Below, piece after piece: positions 26,753 to 35,292 of a stretch of DNA of 64,000 bases. Both the position numbers and the translations under genes were made by a program. The number at the start of each line of letters is the position of its first letter. Positions within the stretch are counted from its first letter, which is position 1. The stretch comes from Pseudomonas sp. Irchel s3f7 (GTDB lineage Bacteria > Pseudomonadota > Gammaproteobacteria > Pseudomonadales > Pseudomonadaceae), in contig NZ_FYDO01000017.1 in assembly GCF_900187615.1 (NCBI RefSeq), forward strand, positions 88,894 through 152,893, given 5' to 3'. The notes below the pieces were generated by a model. That model saw nothing but the letters and a program-made list of their open reading frames with translations, searched no databases and was not told the origin of the DNA.

Positions 26753-26944
26753 TCAGGCCTCGTCGACGCTTTTCTTGACCGCATCCTTGGCTTTGCCTAT
26801 GGCTTGTTGTGCTTCGCCTTTCTTTTCCTGCACCACGCCTTCGGCGCGCATTTTGTCATTACCGGTGGCCTTGCCAACGCCTTGCTTGACGTTGCCCACG
26901 GCTTCATTGGCCATGCCTTTCACTTTATCGCCTGTGCTGCTCAT
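26753..26944 (-). CDS. CsbD-family stress protein
   Basis: 63 residues, highly charged and low in hydrophobics: MSSTGDKVKGMANEAVGNVKQG and the repeated GKA.....A pattern define the CsbD family. These small proteins are commonly induced by general stress in bacteria; their mechanism is unknown. It is monocistronic with its own terminator. Confidence 0.92.
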   Translation of the reverse strand: MSSTGDKVKGMANEAVGNVKQGVGKATGNDKMRAEGVVQEKKGEAQQAIGKAKDAVKKSVDEA

Positions 26945-27142
26945 GGTATTTCTCCTGTGAACATCGGGATGGAAAAGTGGTTACACAAGGTTGACCGGGG
27001 GCGTTTGCGCGGAGTTTCATTTATTTTCACCGCGTCATTTCATCGCTCGATGCAGGTTGGGCTTTATGTTTGCCCGGCAACCCCCGAGAATGTGCAACAC
27101 TTTCAGGCCATGGCGCTGAAGATCCAATCCCGTAGGAATGTT

Positions 27143-27520
27143 ATGAAACTCGATAAAAAGCAGGCCATTGCCCGCAGAAACCAGGAACTCGGCGGTGCTG
27201 TGCTTGGCGTCAACAACTGCCACTTCGCCGAACTGAACCGTAACCGCAACATCTGGTGGTTCGACCTCCCGGTCGCGCGCCTGGCGATTGGTCAGTACGA
27301 GTGGATTCACCTGCTGATGCACACACCGGACACCGACGAACTGCTGCACCTGAAAGTGCCGACCGTGTTCCTGCGCGAGAAACTTGAAGGCCTGGTGATA
27401 CGCAACGAAGGCAAGCGCAAGGCGGCCCTGAGCCTGGAACTGAGCGCCGACAAGGACTCGTACCTGCAGGACATGCGTCCGACAGGGACCAACGTCAACT
27501 TCGCGCCGTTCCGCTTGTAA
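27143..27520 (+). CDS. Conserved hypothetical protein (unrecognised)
   Basis: 125 residues from the ATG at 27143. I do not recognise a domain. It has no signal peptide and no membrane segment, is rich in Leu, Asn and Arg, and contains NNCHFAELNRNRNIWWFDLPVAR. The start is supported by TAGGA a few bases upstream; an in-frame ATG at 27110 is possible. A REP doublet and a bidirectional terminator follow. Confidence 0.72.
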   Translation: MKLDKKQAIARRNQELGGAVLGVNNCHFAELNRNRNIWWFDLPVARLAIGQYEWIHLLMHTPDTDELLHLKVPTVFLREKLEGLVIRNEGKRKAALSLELSADKDSYLQDMRPTGTNVNFAPFRL

Positions 27521-27532
27521 TACACAAAATCG

Positions 27533-27667
27533 TTGTGGCGAGGGGGCTTGCCCCCGTTCGGCGGCGCAGCCGTCGTAAATCAGATGAGTATGGTGTGTCA
27601 GGCGAATGGCAACTGCTGGTTTTGGGGCCGCTTCGCAGCCCAGCGGGGGCAAGCCCCCTCGCCACAA
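27533..27667. repeat. Long REP doublet, GTGGCGAGGGGGCTTGCCCCCG variant
   Basis: The arms TTGTGGCGAGGGGGCTTGCC and GGCAAGCCCCCTCGCCACAA are separated by about 90 nt. The interior contains GGCGGCGCAGCCGTC and GGGGCCGCTTCGCAGCC, which can pair locally. It is a diverged relative of the elements at 22432 and 48771. Confidence 0.85.
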
Positions 27668-27697
27668 AAGCACTTTGACCAGAAAGTCTGCGCCAAC

Positions 27698-27725
27698 AAA
27701 AAGCCCCGCATTTGCGGGGCTTTTT
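27698..27725. terminator. Bidirectional terminator before fadD1
   Basis: AAAAAGCCCCGCA-TT-TGCGGGGCTTTTT, a perfect hairpin with T-runs on both strands. Confidence 0.92.
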
Positions 27726-27728
27726 GTA

Positions 27729-29429
27729 TTACGCGGTGGCTTTCTTCGCGTTGATCTTTTTCAGCTCTTCATCGCGCAATTCACGACGCAAGATCTTGCC
27801 GACGTTGGTGGTCGGCAGTGCATCGCGGAACTCCACGGCGCGCGGGACCTTGTAGCCGGTGACGTTGGCGCGCATGTGCTCCATCACCTGTTCCTTGGTC
27901 AGGGTCACGCCCGGTTTGGCAACGATGAAGATCTTGATCGCCTCGCCCGACTTTTCGTCAGGCACGCCGATGGCTGCGCATTGCAGCACGCCCGGCAGAA
28001 CGGCGAGCACGTCTTCCAGCTCGTTCGGGTACACGTTGAAACCGGAGACCAGGATCATGTCTTTCTTGCGATCGACAATGCGCAGGTAACCATCCGCCTG
28101 AATCAGCGCGATATCACCGGTTTTCAGCCAGCCTTCGCTGTCGAGCATTTCATCGGTCGCGTCCTGGCGCTGCCAGTAACCTTTCATGACTTGCGGGCCC
28201 TTCACGCACAGCTCGCCGATCTCACCCATTGGCTGTTCAACGCCCGCATCGTCGATGACTTTGCACAGGGTCGAGGGCACCGGAATGCCGATGGTGCCGA
28301 TCTGAATGTTCTGGATCGGGTTGACCGTCGCGACCGGGCTGGTTTCGGTCATGCCGTAACCTTCGCAGATGGCGCAACCGGTGACCGCTTTCCAGCGTTC
28401 GGCCGCGGCCAGTTGCAGGGCCATGCCGCCGGACAACGTGACTTTCAGCGCCGAGAAATCCAGCTTGCGGAAGCCTTCGTTGTTACACAGGGCCACGAAC
28501 AGCGTGTTCAGCCCGACGAAACCGCTGAACTTCCACTTCGACAGTTCCTTGACCATCGCCGGCAGGTCGCGCGGGTTGCTGATCAGGATGTTGTGGTTGC
28601 CGATCAGCATCATCGCCATGCAATGAAAGGTGAACGCATAGATGTGGTACAGCGGCAGCGGCGTGATCAGGATCTCGCAACCTTCATTCAGGTTGGAACC
28701 CATCAGTGCCTTGCATTGCAGCATGTTGGCGACGAGGTTGCGGTGGGTCAGCATCGCGCCCTTGGCTACGCCCGTGGTGCCGCCGGTGTATTGCAGCACC
28801 GCGACATCACCGCTGGCGGGGCTGGCTTCCGCGACCGGTTGGCCCATGCCTTTGCTCAGCACATCGTTGAACTTGACGGCTTTGGGCAGGTGATACGCCG
28901 GGACCATCTTCTTCACGTATTTGATGACGCTGTTGATCAGCAGGCGCTTGAGCGGCGGCAGCAGGTCGGCGACTTCGGTGATGATGACGTGCTTGACGCC
29001 CGTCTTCGGCACGACCGTTTCAGCCAGGTGCGCCATGTTGGCCAGGCAGACCAACGCTTTGGCACCGGAGTCATTGAACTGGTGTTCCATTTCCCGCGCG
29101 GTGTACAGCGGGTTGGTATTGACCACGATCATGCCGGCGCGGATGGCACCGAAGACGGCAACCGGGTACTGCAACACGTTGGGCAGTTGCACCGCGATTC
29201 GATCGCCGGGCTGCAAGTCGGTATGCTGTTGCAGGTAAGCGGCAAAGGCACCGGACAATTCGTACAGTTCACCGTAGGTGATTGTCTTGCCCAGGTTGCT
29301 GAATGCCGGCTTATTGGCGAAGCGTTGGCAGGATTGCTTCAACACTGCCTGAATATTCGGGTACTCGTCTGGATTGATGTCGCAAGCAATCCCAGCTGGG
29401 TACTTATCCTTCCAAAAGTCTTCGTTCAT
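27729..29429 (-). CDS. fadD1: Long-chain acyl-CoA synthetase FadD1
   Basis: 566 residues. AMP-binding motif YTGGTTGVAKGAMLTH, A5-type EGYGMTETSP, and the hinge/lysine region LKTGDIALIQADGYLRIVDRKKDMILVSGFNVYP are all intact. The enzyme activates exogenous long-chain fatty acids to acyl-CoA at the inner membrane. The N terminus MNEDFWKDKYPAGIA closely resembles P. aeruginosa FadD1. It lies downstream of fadD2 on the same strand with 281 bp between, and GAGGAG precedes the start, so it probably has its own promoter. Confidence 0.93.
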   Translation of the reverse strand: MNEDFWKDKYPAGIACDINPDEYPNIQAVLKQSCQRFANKPAFSNLGKTITYGELYELSGAFAAYLQQHTDLQPGDRIAVQLPNVLQYPVAVFGAIRAGMIVVNTNPLYTAREMEHQFNDSGAKALVCLANMAHLAETVVPKTGVKHVIITEVADLLPPLKRLLINSVIKYVKKMVPAYHLPKAVKFNDVLSKGMGQPVAEASPASGDVAVLQYTGGTTGVAKGAMLTHRNLVANMLQCKALMGSNLNEGCEILITPLPLYHIYAFTFHCMAMMLIGNHNILISNPRDLPAMVKELSKWKFSGFVGLNTLFVALCNNEGFRKLDFSALKVTLSGGMALQLAAAERWKAVTGCAICEGYGMTETSPVATVNPIQNIQIGTIGIPVPSTLCKVIDDAGVEQPMGEIGELCVKGPQVMKGYWQRQDATDEMLDSEGWLKTGDIALIQADGYLRIVDRKKDMILVSGFNVYPNELEDVLAVLPGVLQCAAIGVPDEKSGEAIKIFIVAKPGVTLTKEQVMEHMRANVTGYKVPRAVEFRDALPTTNVGKILRRELRDEELKKINAKKATA

Positions 29430-29710
29430 GGAAGCCCACTCCTCAGCAACGCGAATTCAGCACCGCATTTGATGCGATTATTATTGGTGTTTGGTCATTG
29501 GTGAATCTGGCTGACAGAAGGCCGAGAAGTCACAAAGCGCGCCGAGAGTAGCAGCTTTGCCAAGGGTCGCCTAGAGCCAAAAGCGGCCTCTACAGTCACA
29601 ATTGTGACTCAAGAATAACAAGCAGTCATTTTAGAGCAAAAAACCTATTAGTCTCTGAAACCCACGGATTTCGGGGCTCAAAGCAAAAGATCGCACCGAT
29701 TTACGAAAAT

Positions 29711-31399
29711 TTACGCGATATCACGCAACTCCCGCCGCAGAATCTTGCCCACCGGCGTCATCGGCAACGACTCACGCAACACAATGTGCTTGGGTACCTT
29801 GTACGCCGTGAAGTTCTCCTTGCAGTAGGCCTTCAGCTCTTCAAGGCTGACACCCGCTTCGCGAGCCACCACAAACAGCTTCACCGCCTCTCCCGACCGT
29901 TCGTCTGGCACGCCGATGACTGCGCAGTTAGCGACATTCGGGTGAGCCATCACCACGTCTTCGATTTCGTTCGGGTACACGTTGAAACCAGAGACGATGA
30001 TCATGTCTTTCTTGCGATCGACGATGCGCACGAAACCGTCCGGATCGATCACCGCAATGTCGCCGGACTTGAACCAGCCCTCGGCGTCCAGCACCTCGGC
30101 GGTGGCCTCGGGTTTCTGCCAGTAGCCCTTCATGATCTGCGGACCTTTGATGCACAGTTCGCCGCGCTCGCCCAAGGGCTGTTCGACGCCGTCATCACTG
30201 ATCACTTTCAACGTGGTGCCCGGCACCGGCAGGCCGACGGTACCGATCCGCGACTGGTCGCCGTAAGGGTTGGTGCAGGCCACCGGCGAGGTTTCGGTCA
30301 GGCCGTAGCCTTCGGTGATGCGGCAGCCGGTCATCTGCTCCCAGCGTTCGGCGGTCGCCTTGACCAGCGCGGTGCCGCCGGAGTTGGTGAGCTTGAGCGT
30401 CGAGAAGTCCAGGGTCTTGAAGTCCGGGTGATCCATCAGCGCGACGAACAGCGTGTTAAGCCCCAGCAGTGCCGAGAACCGCCAGTTCTTCAGCTCTTTG
30501 ATGAAGCCACCGATGTCCCGTGGATTGGTGATCAGCACGTTGTGATTGCCCGACACCATCATGCACATGCAATTCGCCGTAAATGCATAGATGTGGTACA
30601 GCGGCAGTGGTGCAATCATCACCTCCTGCCCTTCGCGCAACAGCGGTTGACCGTCGTTGCCGAACTGCTCCAGGCATGCGCGCACCTGTTGCATGTTGGC
30701 GACCAGGTTGCCATGGGTCAGCATCGCGCCCTTGGCCAGACCGGTGGTGCCGCCGGTGTATTGCAGCACGGCGATATCATCGAGGCCGACGTTCAGCGGC
30801 TTGATGCCCAGGCCTCGGCCCAGCGCCAACGCGCTCTTGAAGGAAACGGCCTGGGGCAAGGCATACTCCGGGACCATTTTCTTGACCTTGCTGACCAGGG
30901 TGTTGACCAGCCAGCCCTTGGCGGCAGGCATCAGGTCGCCCATCTTCGCTTCGATCAGGTACTGGATATCGGTGTCGGGAAGTACTTCCTGGACCTTCTG
31001 GCCGAACATGTTCAAGTACACCAGCGCCCGGGCACCCGAGTCCTTGAACTGATGACGCATCTCCCGCGCGGTGTACAGCGGGTTGGTGTTGACCACGATC
31101 AGCCCGGCGCGCAAGGCACCGAATACAGCGATCGGATAATGCAGGACGTTGGGCATCTGCACTGCGATGCGATCCCCGGCGACCAGATCGGTGTGCGATT
31201 GCAGGTAAGCGGCAAAAGCGGCGCTATGGCGTTCCAGTTCGGCGTAGGTCAGGGTCACGCCCATGTTGCTGAAGGCCGGGCGATCAGCAAATTTCTTGCA
31301 GGAACGCTCGAACACCTCGATCACCGATTTGTAAGCCCCAACGTCAATATCCAGGGGTACGCCGGCCGGGCGTTTGTCATTCCAGAAATCAGGTTGCAT
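29711..31399 (-). CDS. fadD2: Long-chain acyl-CoA synthetase FadD2
   Basis: 562 residues with the same motif set as FadD1 (YTGGTTGLAKGAMLTHGN, EGYGLTETSP, RKKDMIIVSGFNVYPNE) and similar along its whole length, so the two are tandem paralogues. The neighbour order fadD1-fadD2-hydrolase-MaoC matches P. aeruginosa PA3299-PA3302, which is the basis for naming this copy fadD2. A short AAGAACAA motif touches the start codon and could be an Hfq/Crc site. Confidence 0.92.
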   Translation of the reverse strand: MQPDFWNDKRPAGVPLDIDVGAYKSVIEVFERSCKKFADRPAFSNMGVTLTYAELERHSAAFAAYLQSHTDLVAGDRIAVQMPNVLHYPIAVFGALRAGLIVVNTNPLYTAREMRHQFKDSGARALVYLNMFGQKVQEVLPDTDIQYLIEAKMGDLMPAAKGWLVNTLVSKVKKMVPEYALPQAVSFKSALALGRGLGIKPLNVGLDDIAVLQYTGGTTGLAKGAMLTHGNLVANMQQVRACLEQFGNDGQPLLREGQEVMIAPLPLYHIYAFTANCMCMMVSGNHNVLITNPRDIGGFIKELKNWRFSALLGLNTLFVALMDHPDFKTLDFSTLKLTNSGGTALVKATAERWEQMTGCRITEGYGLTETSPVACTNPYGDQSRIGTVGLPVPGTTLKVISDDGVEQPLGERGELCIKGPQIMKGYWQKPEATAEVLDAEGWFKSGDIAVIDPDGFVRIVDRKKDMIIVSGFNVYPNEIEDVVMAHPNVANCAVIGVPDERSGEAVKLFVVAREAGVSLEELKAYCKENFTAYKVPKHIVLRESLPMTPVGKILRRELRDIA

Positions 31400-31406
31400 T
31401 GTTCTT
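31399..31406 (-). promoter_or_regulatory. Possible Hfq/Crc site at the fadD2 start
   Basis: The coding strand reads GAGGACAAGAACAATG: AAGAACAA fits AANAANAA and overlaps the start codon, close after the Shine-Dalgarno. At eight bases the match is short. Confidence 0.4.
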
Positions 31407-31644
31407 GTCCTCTTTACCTGAGCCTATCCGAGGCCACTTTTCTGTCATTTCAAAAACAAACTACGAAAAGCGGAGCTTCACGGACACTAGCAGCAATGGC
31501 GATTCAGGCAAATATGCCCACAACCGTCATTGATCGTGTGAATCTTCGTGCAGTGGCGTGGCCTGATCAGACGCCCGACGCAGGATGCGCTATAAAATGC
31601 AACGAGCTGTTTCCGATCCGGCAGCCCCATGCAAAGGAACCGCA

Positions 31645-32589
31645 ATGATCCACGATACGTTCTGGTTGACCACGAGCGACCACAGCCGCCTCTTCGTTAA
31701 CCAGTGGCTGCCAGACGGCAGTCTCAAGGCAGTGATTCTGCTAGCCCACGGCATGGCCGAACACAGTGGTCGTTATGCGGATCTGGCGGAAAAACTCACT
31801 GAACACGGCTACGGCGTCTGTGCGCCGGACTTGCGCGGACATGGCAAAACTGCCGAAAACGGGACCCTTGGCCATTTCGCCGACGACGACGGCTGGTGCA
31901 AAGTCGTCAGCGACCTGGCGAGCCTCAACCAGCACATCGGCCAGGAGCATCCCGGCGTGCCGATCGTGTTGCTCGGTCACAGCATGGGCAGTTACATCGC
32001 CCAGGCTTATCTAATGCACCACAGCGCCAGTCTGCACGGGGCGATTCTCAGCGGTTCTAACTTCCAGCCCGTGACGCTTTATCGCGCGGCGCGGCAGATC
32101 GCCCGTCTGGAAAGGCTGCGCCAAGGGCCGAAGGGACGCAGCGCACTGATCGAATGGCTGTCGTTCGGCTCGTTCAACAAAAAATTCAAACCGGCGCGCA
32201 CCCGATTCGACTGGCTCAGCCGCGATCCGGCGCAGGTCGATCGGTATGCCAATGATCCGCTGTGTGGCTTTCGCTGCACCAATCAACTGTGGATCGATTT
32301 GCTCGGTGGGTTGCAGCAAATCAGCAAAGCGTCCAATCTCGCGCAGATCGATCCGGGCCTGCCGCTGCTGGTGATTGGCGGTGAATGTGATCCGGTGAGC
32401 GAAGGCAAGCGTCTGACTGATCTGGCCAACGCCCTGCGCGCGGCCGGCAACCAGCACCTGCAACTGACCATTTACCCGCAGGCGCGGCACGAACTGTTCA
32501 ACGAGAGCAACCGCGATGAAGTCATCGCCGATGTGCTGAACTGGATCGCACAGGCCTTGAGCAGCCCCCGGCCGCCCAGGGCCGAATAG
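31645..32589 (+). CDS. Alpha/beta hydrolase (monoacylglycerol-lipase / lysophospholipase-like)
   Basis: 314 residues from the ATG at 31645, which follows AAAGGAAC. Nucleophile elbow GHSMG has Ser113; the acid is in GGECDPVSEG and the histidine in QARHELFNE. The cap and the early AHGMAEHSGRYADLAEKL segment match the PldB / monoacylglycerol lipase group. It sits divergent from fadD2 and before phaJ1, so it may release fatty acids for FadD; this is inferred from position. TATAAA at 31591-31596 is a candidate -10. Confidence 0.88.
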   Translation: MIHDTFWLTTSDHSRLFVNQWLPDGSLKAVILLAHGMAEHSGRYADLAEKLTEHGYGVCAPDLRGHGKTAENGTLGHFADDDGWCKVVSDLASLNQHIGQEHPGVPIVLLGHSMGSYIAQAYLMHHSASLHGAILSGSNFQPVTLYRAARQIARLERLRQGPKGRSALIEWLSFGSFNKKFKPARTRFDWLSRDPAQVDRYANDPLCGFRCTNQLWIDLLGGLQQISKASNLAQIDPGLPLLVIGGECDPVSEGKRLTDLANALRAAGNQHLQLTIYPQARHELFNESNRDEVIADVLNWIAQALSSPRPPRAE

Positions 32590-32630
32590 CTTTTTGTGAA
32601 TTTTCTAATTCGTCACAGGAATTGAGACAG

Positions 32631-33101
32631 ATGACCCAGGTTACCAACACGCCATACGAAGCCCTTGAAGTCGGCCAGACCGCCAGTTTCAGCAAGACTG
32701 TCGAAGAGCGCGACATTCAGTTGTTCGCCGCGATGTCGGGCGATCACAACCCGGTGCACCTGGATGCCGAGTACGCCGCCAGCACCATGTTCAAGGAACG
32801 CATCGCCCACGGCATGTTCAGCGGCGCGTTGATCAGTGCAGCGGTTGCGTGCGAGTTGCCTGGGCCGGGGACCATATACATCGGCCAGCAAATGAGTTTT
32901 CAGAAGCCGGTGAAGATTGGCGACACCCTGACGGTGCGTCTGGAAATCCTCGAAAAACTGCCGAAATTCCGCGTGCGCATTGCCACCCGTGTATTCAACC
33001 AGCGCGATGAGCTGGTGGTGGATGGCGAGGCGGAGATTCTGGCGCCACGCAAGCAACAGAGCGTGACGTTGACCGAGCTGCCCGCCATCAGCATTGGTTG
33101 A
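32631..33101 (+). CDS. phaJ1: (R)-specific enoyl-CoA hydratase, MaoC/PhaJ family
   Basis: 156 residues. The hydratase-2 motif is intact in SGDHNPVHLDAEYA, with catalytic Asp38 and His43. Such enzymes convert trans-2-enoyl-CoA from beta-oxidation into (R)-3-hydroxyacyl-CoA for polyhydroxyalkanoate synthesis. The gene order after fadD1-fadD2-hydrolase matches P. aeruginosa phaJ1. The 41-bp gap to the hydrolase suggests one transcript. Confidence 0.9.
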   Translation: MTQVTNTPYEALEVGQTASFSKTVEERDIQLFAAMSGDHNPVHLDAEYAASTMFKERIAHGMFSGALISAAVACELPGPGTIYIGQQMSFQKPVKIGDTLTVRLEILEKLPKFRVRIATRVFNQRDELVVDGEAEILAPRKQQSVTLTELPAISIG

Positions 33102-33138
33102 TCGCTAAAAAGATCGCGCCTGCGATCTTTTGATCTAG

Positions 33139-33165
33139 AAAAACGCCAGCCCTGCTGGCGTTTTT
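33139..33165. terminator. Bidirectional terminator between phaJ1 and the DUF2383 gene
   Basis: AAAAACGCCAGC / GCTGGCGTTTTT with a 3-nt loop, T-runs on both strands. A second small hairpin, AAAGATCGC / GCGATCTTT, lies just before it. Confidence 0.9.
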
Positions 33166-33173
33166 AATACGCG

Positions 33174-33641
33174 TTACGAACGGGCACGGGCCTGGTTACG
33201 CAGGGCTTTTACCTGATCGTGGTTGCGCTGCACACCATGGTACTGACGCTCAACCAGGTCACGAATACCAATCAGGTTGTTCTTGTTGATTTTCTCCATG
33301 GCATCCCGGTATGCCTTCAATGCATGGTCCTCACCACGCTCGGCTTCATTCAGCACAGCCTCCTCGTCCTTGCCGGTGAACATCGACTTCACATCGACCC
33401 AACGACGATGCAGATCGCCGGCGACACTGCTGGAGGTTTCCGGGTCGCCGCCCAGCGAACGAACGGCGGCCTGCAGTTCGGCCGCGGCCGTGGCGCAGTC
33501 GGAGGAGCGTTGAACAAACAGGGATTTGAGTTCAGGGTGTTTGATGTCTTCAGCGCAAGTCTTGAACCCTTTCTGACCGTCCTTGCTGGTTTCAATCAGG
33601 TCGTTGAGTACAGAAATGGCTTCTTTATTCATGTCGGTCAT
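33174..33641 (-). CDS. DUF2383 (PA2169-family) four-helix protein
   Basis: 155 residues, almost all helical and charged: NKEAISVLNDLIETSKDGQKGFKTCAEDI and VLNEAERGEDHALKAYRDAMEK. This matches the PA2169-type ferritin-like DUF2383 family. Function unknown; related proteins are often linked to stress. An ATG at codon 4 (MNKEA) is an alternative start. Confidence 0.88.
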   Translation of the reverse strand: MTDMNKEAISVLNDLIETSKDGQKGFKTCAEDIKHPELKSLFVQRSSDCATAAAELQAAVRSLGGDPETSSSVAGDLHRRWVDVKSMFTGKDEEAVLNEAERGEDHALKAYRDAMEKINKNNLIGIRDLVERQYHGVQRNHDQVKALRNQARARS

Positions 33642-33843
33642 TTTTCAATTCCTTGCCGTGATGGAAGATGCAATGAACAGTGCACCCTGCATGCCAGCCT
33701 GAAACTGTTTATTTAATCGTTATATTTCAAATACTTATCAATAACCTAAAAATCTGTATCCGTTTTTTTTGCATGATCTGTCAATTGGCCTGCATGCAGA
33801 ATGCCTGTATTTTCTCCACTGACTGAATCAAGACGACTGATCG

Positions 33844-34080
33844 ATGAACCCTGAAAAGCTTGAACTGCTGATCACCCGCGAAATGCCCTTCGGCAAGTAC
33901 AAGGGACGAATCATTGCCGACCTGCCCGGCCCTTACCTGAATTGGTTCGCCCGGGAAGGTTTCCCCCATGGCGAGCTCGGCGGTCTGCTGGCCCTGATGC
34001 AGGAAATCGATCACAACGGCTTGTCGGATTTGCTCGAGCCGTTGCGCGCCAAACACGGCAAACCAGCCCCGCGTCACTGA
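33844..34080 (+). CDS. DUF3820 family small protein
   Basis: 78 residues. The core MPFGKYKGRIIADLPGPYLNWFAREGFP is the DUF3820 signature; Pfam labels the family a putative quorum-sensing-regulated virulence factor, a label with little direct support. It ends 28 bp before the aminotransferase gene and may be co-transcribed with it. Confidence 0.88.
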   Translation: MNPEKLELLITREMPFGKYKGRIIADLPGPYLNWFAREGFPHGELGGLLALMQEIDHNGLSDLLEPLRAKHGKPAPRH

Positions 34081-34108
34081 CTCACCCGGCCCCCGACTGA
34101 GTACCCCC

Positions 34109-35290
34109 ATGCCTGACAATACGCTCCGTGCCCGTGATGAAGCTTTCTGGCAGACCTTCGCCGACCGATACGAGGTCGAACCCGGCCCGATCAACCTTGA
34201 AAACGGTTACTTCGGGCGCATGTCGCGCACGGTGGTTGAGGAGTATCAGCGCAACATCGAGCTGATCAACCGCAGCAACTCGGTCTATGTGCGTCAACGG
34301 TTTGAACAGGGTGACAGCCTGAAGATTCGCGCGCAGTTGGCCCGTCTGATTGGCGTATCGGCCGATAGCATCGCTCTCACCCGCAATGCAACGGAGGGTT
34401 TGCAGTCGTTGATCCGCAACTACAACCTGCTCCAGCCCGGTGATCAGGTTCTGATCAGCGACCTGGAGTACGACACGGTCAAAGGCGCCATGCGCTGGCT
34501 GGCGCGCCATCGCGGCGTTGAAGTGATCGAGATCGAACACACGCACCCGGCAAGCTACGACAGTTTGCTCAGCACCTACCGTGACGCCTTCATCCGTTAT
34601 CCGCGGCTCAAGTTGATGGCCCTGACCCACGTCACTCATCGCACCGGCCTGGTGATGCCGGTGCAGGCAATTGCAGCCGCCGCCAGGGAACACGGCATCG
34701 ATGTGATCCTCGACGGTGCCCACGCACTCGGCCAGATCGAATTCGACCTGACCGAGCTGGGTATCGCGTTCGCCGGTTTCAACCTGCACAAGTGGATCGG
34801 TGCACCGTTGACGCTGGGTTTCATCTACATCGCCCCCGAACGCCTGGCTGATATCGACCCGGACATGGGCGAGGTGCATTACCCGGTGACCGACATCCGT
34901 GCCCGCACCTCCTACAGCACGCCTAATATTCCGGCACTGCTGACCCTGCCGCTGGTGCTCGAAGAACATTGGGCCATGGGCGGTGCCGGGGCCAAGGGTG
35001 CACGACTCAACTACCTGCGCAACCGCTGGGTCGGTGCGGTTCGCCAGTTACCGGGGATCGAAGTCATGACCCCGGATGATCCGCGGCTGTATTGCGGCAT
35101 CACCTCGATGCGTTTTTCCCGCCACACCGACCAGCAACTGATGGTCGAACGACTGCTCAAGGAATACAACCTGTTCACCGTCACGCGAAGCGGCGCGGCG
35201 TGTGGCCCCTGCATTCGCATCACCCCCGGCCTCATCACCACCGCTGACGATATCGATGCACTGAGCAAGGCACTGACCGAACTGCGCTGA
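34109..35290 (+). CDS. Class V aminotransferase (cysteine desulfurase / isopenicillin-N-epimerase-like)
   Basis: 393 residues, fold type I PLP enzyme. The Schiff-base lysine is Lys228 in GFNLHKWIGAPLTLGFIYI, after the aspartate in VILDGAHALGQIEFD. The cysteine loop of true desulfurases is not evident, so an epimerase- or lyase-like reaction is more likely than sulfur transfer. Substrate unknown. It converges with the dioxygenase gene, with only 2 bp between the stops. Confidence 0.86.
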   Translation: MPDNTLRARDEAFWQTFADRYEVEPGPINLENGYFGRMSRTVVEEYQRNIELINRSNSVYVRQRFEQGDSLKIRAQLARLIGVSADSIALTRNATEGLQSLIRNYNLLQPGDQVLISDLEYDTVKGAMRWLARHRGVEVIEIEHTHPASYDSLLSTYRDAFIRYPRLKLMALTHVTHRTGLVMPVQAIAAAAREHGIDVILDGAHALGQIEFDLTELGIAFAGFNLHKWIGAPLTLGFIYIAPERLADIDPDMGEVHYPVTDIRARTSYSTPNIPALLTLPLVLEEHWAMGGAGAKGARLNYLRNRWVGAVRQLPGIEVMTPDDPRLYCGITSMRFSRHTDQQLMVERLLKEYNLFTVTRSGAACGPCIRITPGLITTADDIDALSKALTELR

Positions 35291-35292
35291 CG

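Noticed and set aside
27606..31648. Long plus-strand frames (632 and 620 codons) opposite fadD1 and fadD2
   Set aside because: Both are antisense shadows of the two acyl-CoA synthetases. They resemble each other only because the synthetases are paralogues.
34109..35290. Calling the class V aminotransferase a cysteine desulfurase (IscS/SufS)
   Set aside because: The active-site cysteine loop of desulfurases is not apparent and no iron-sulfur assembly genes are nearby.
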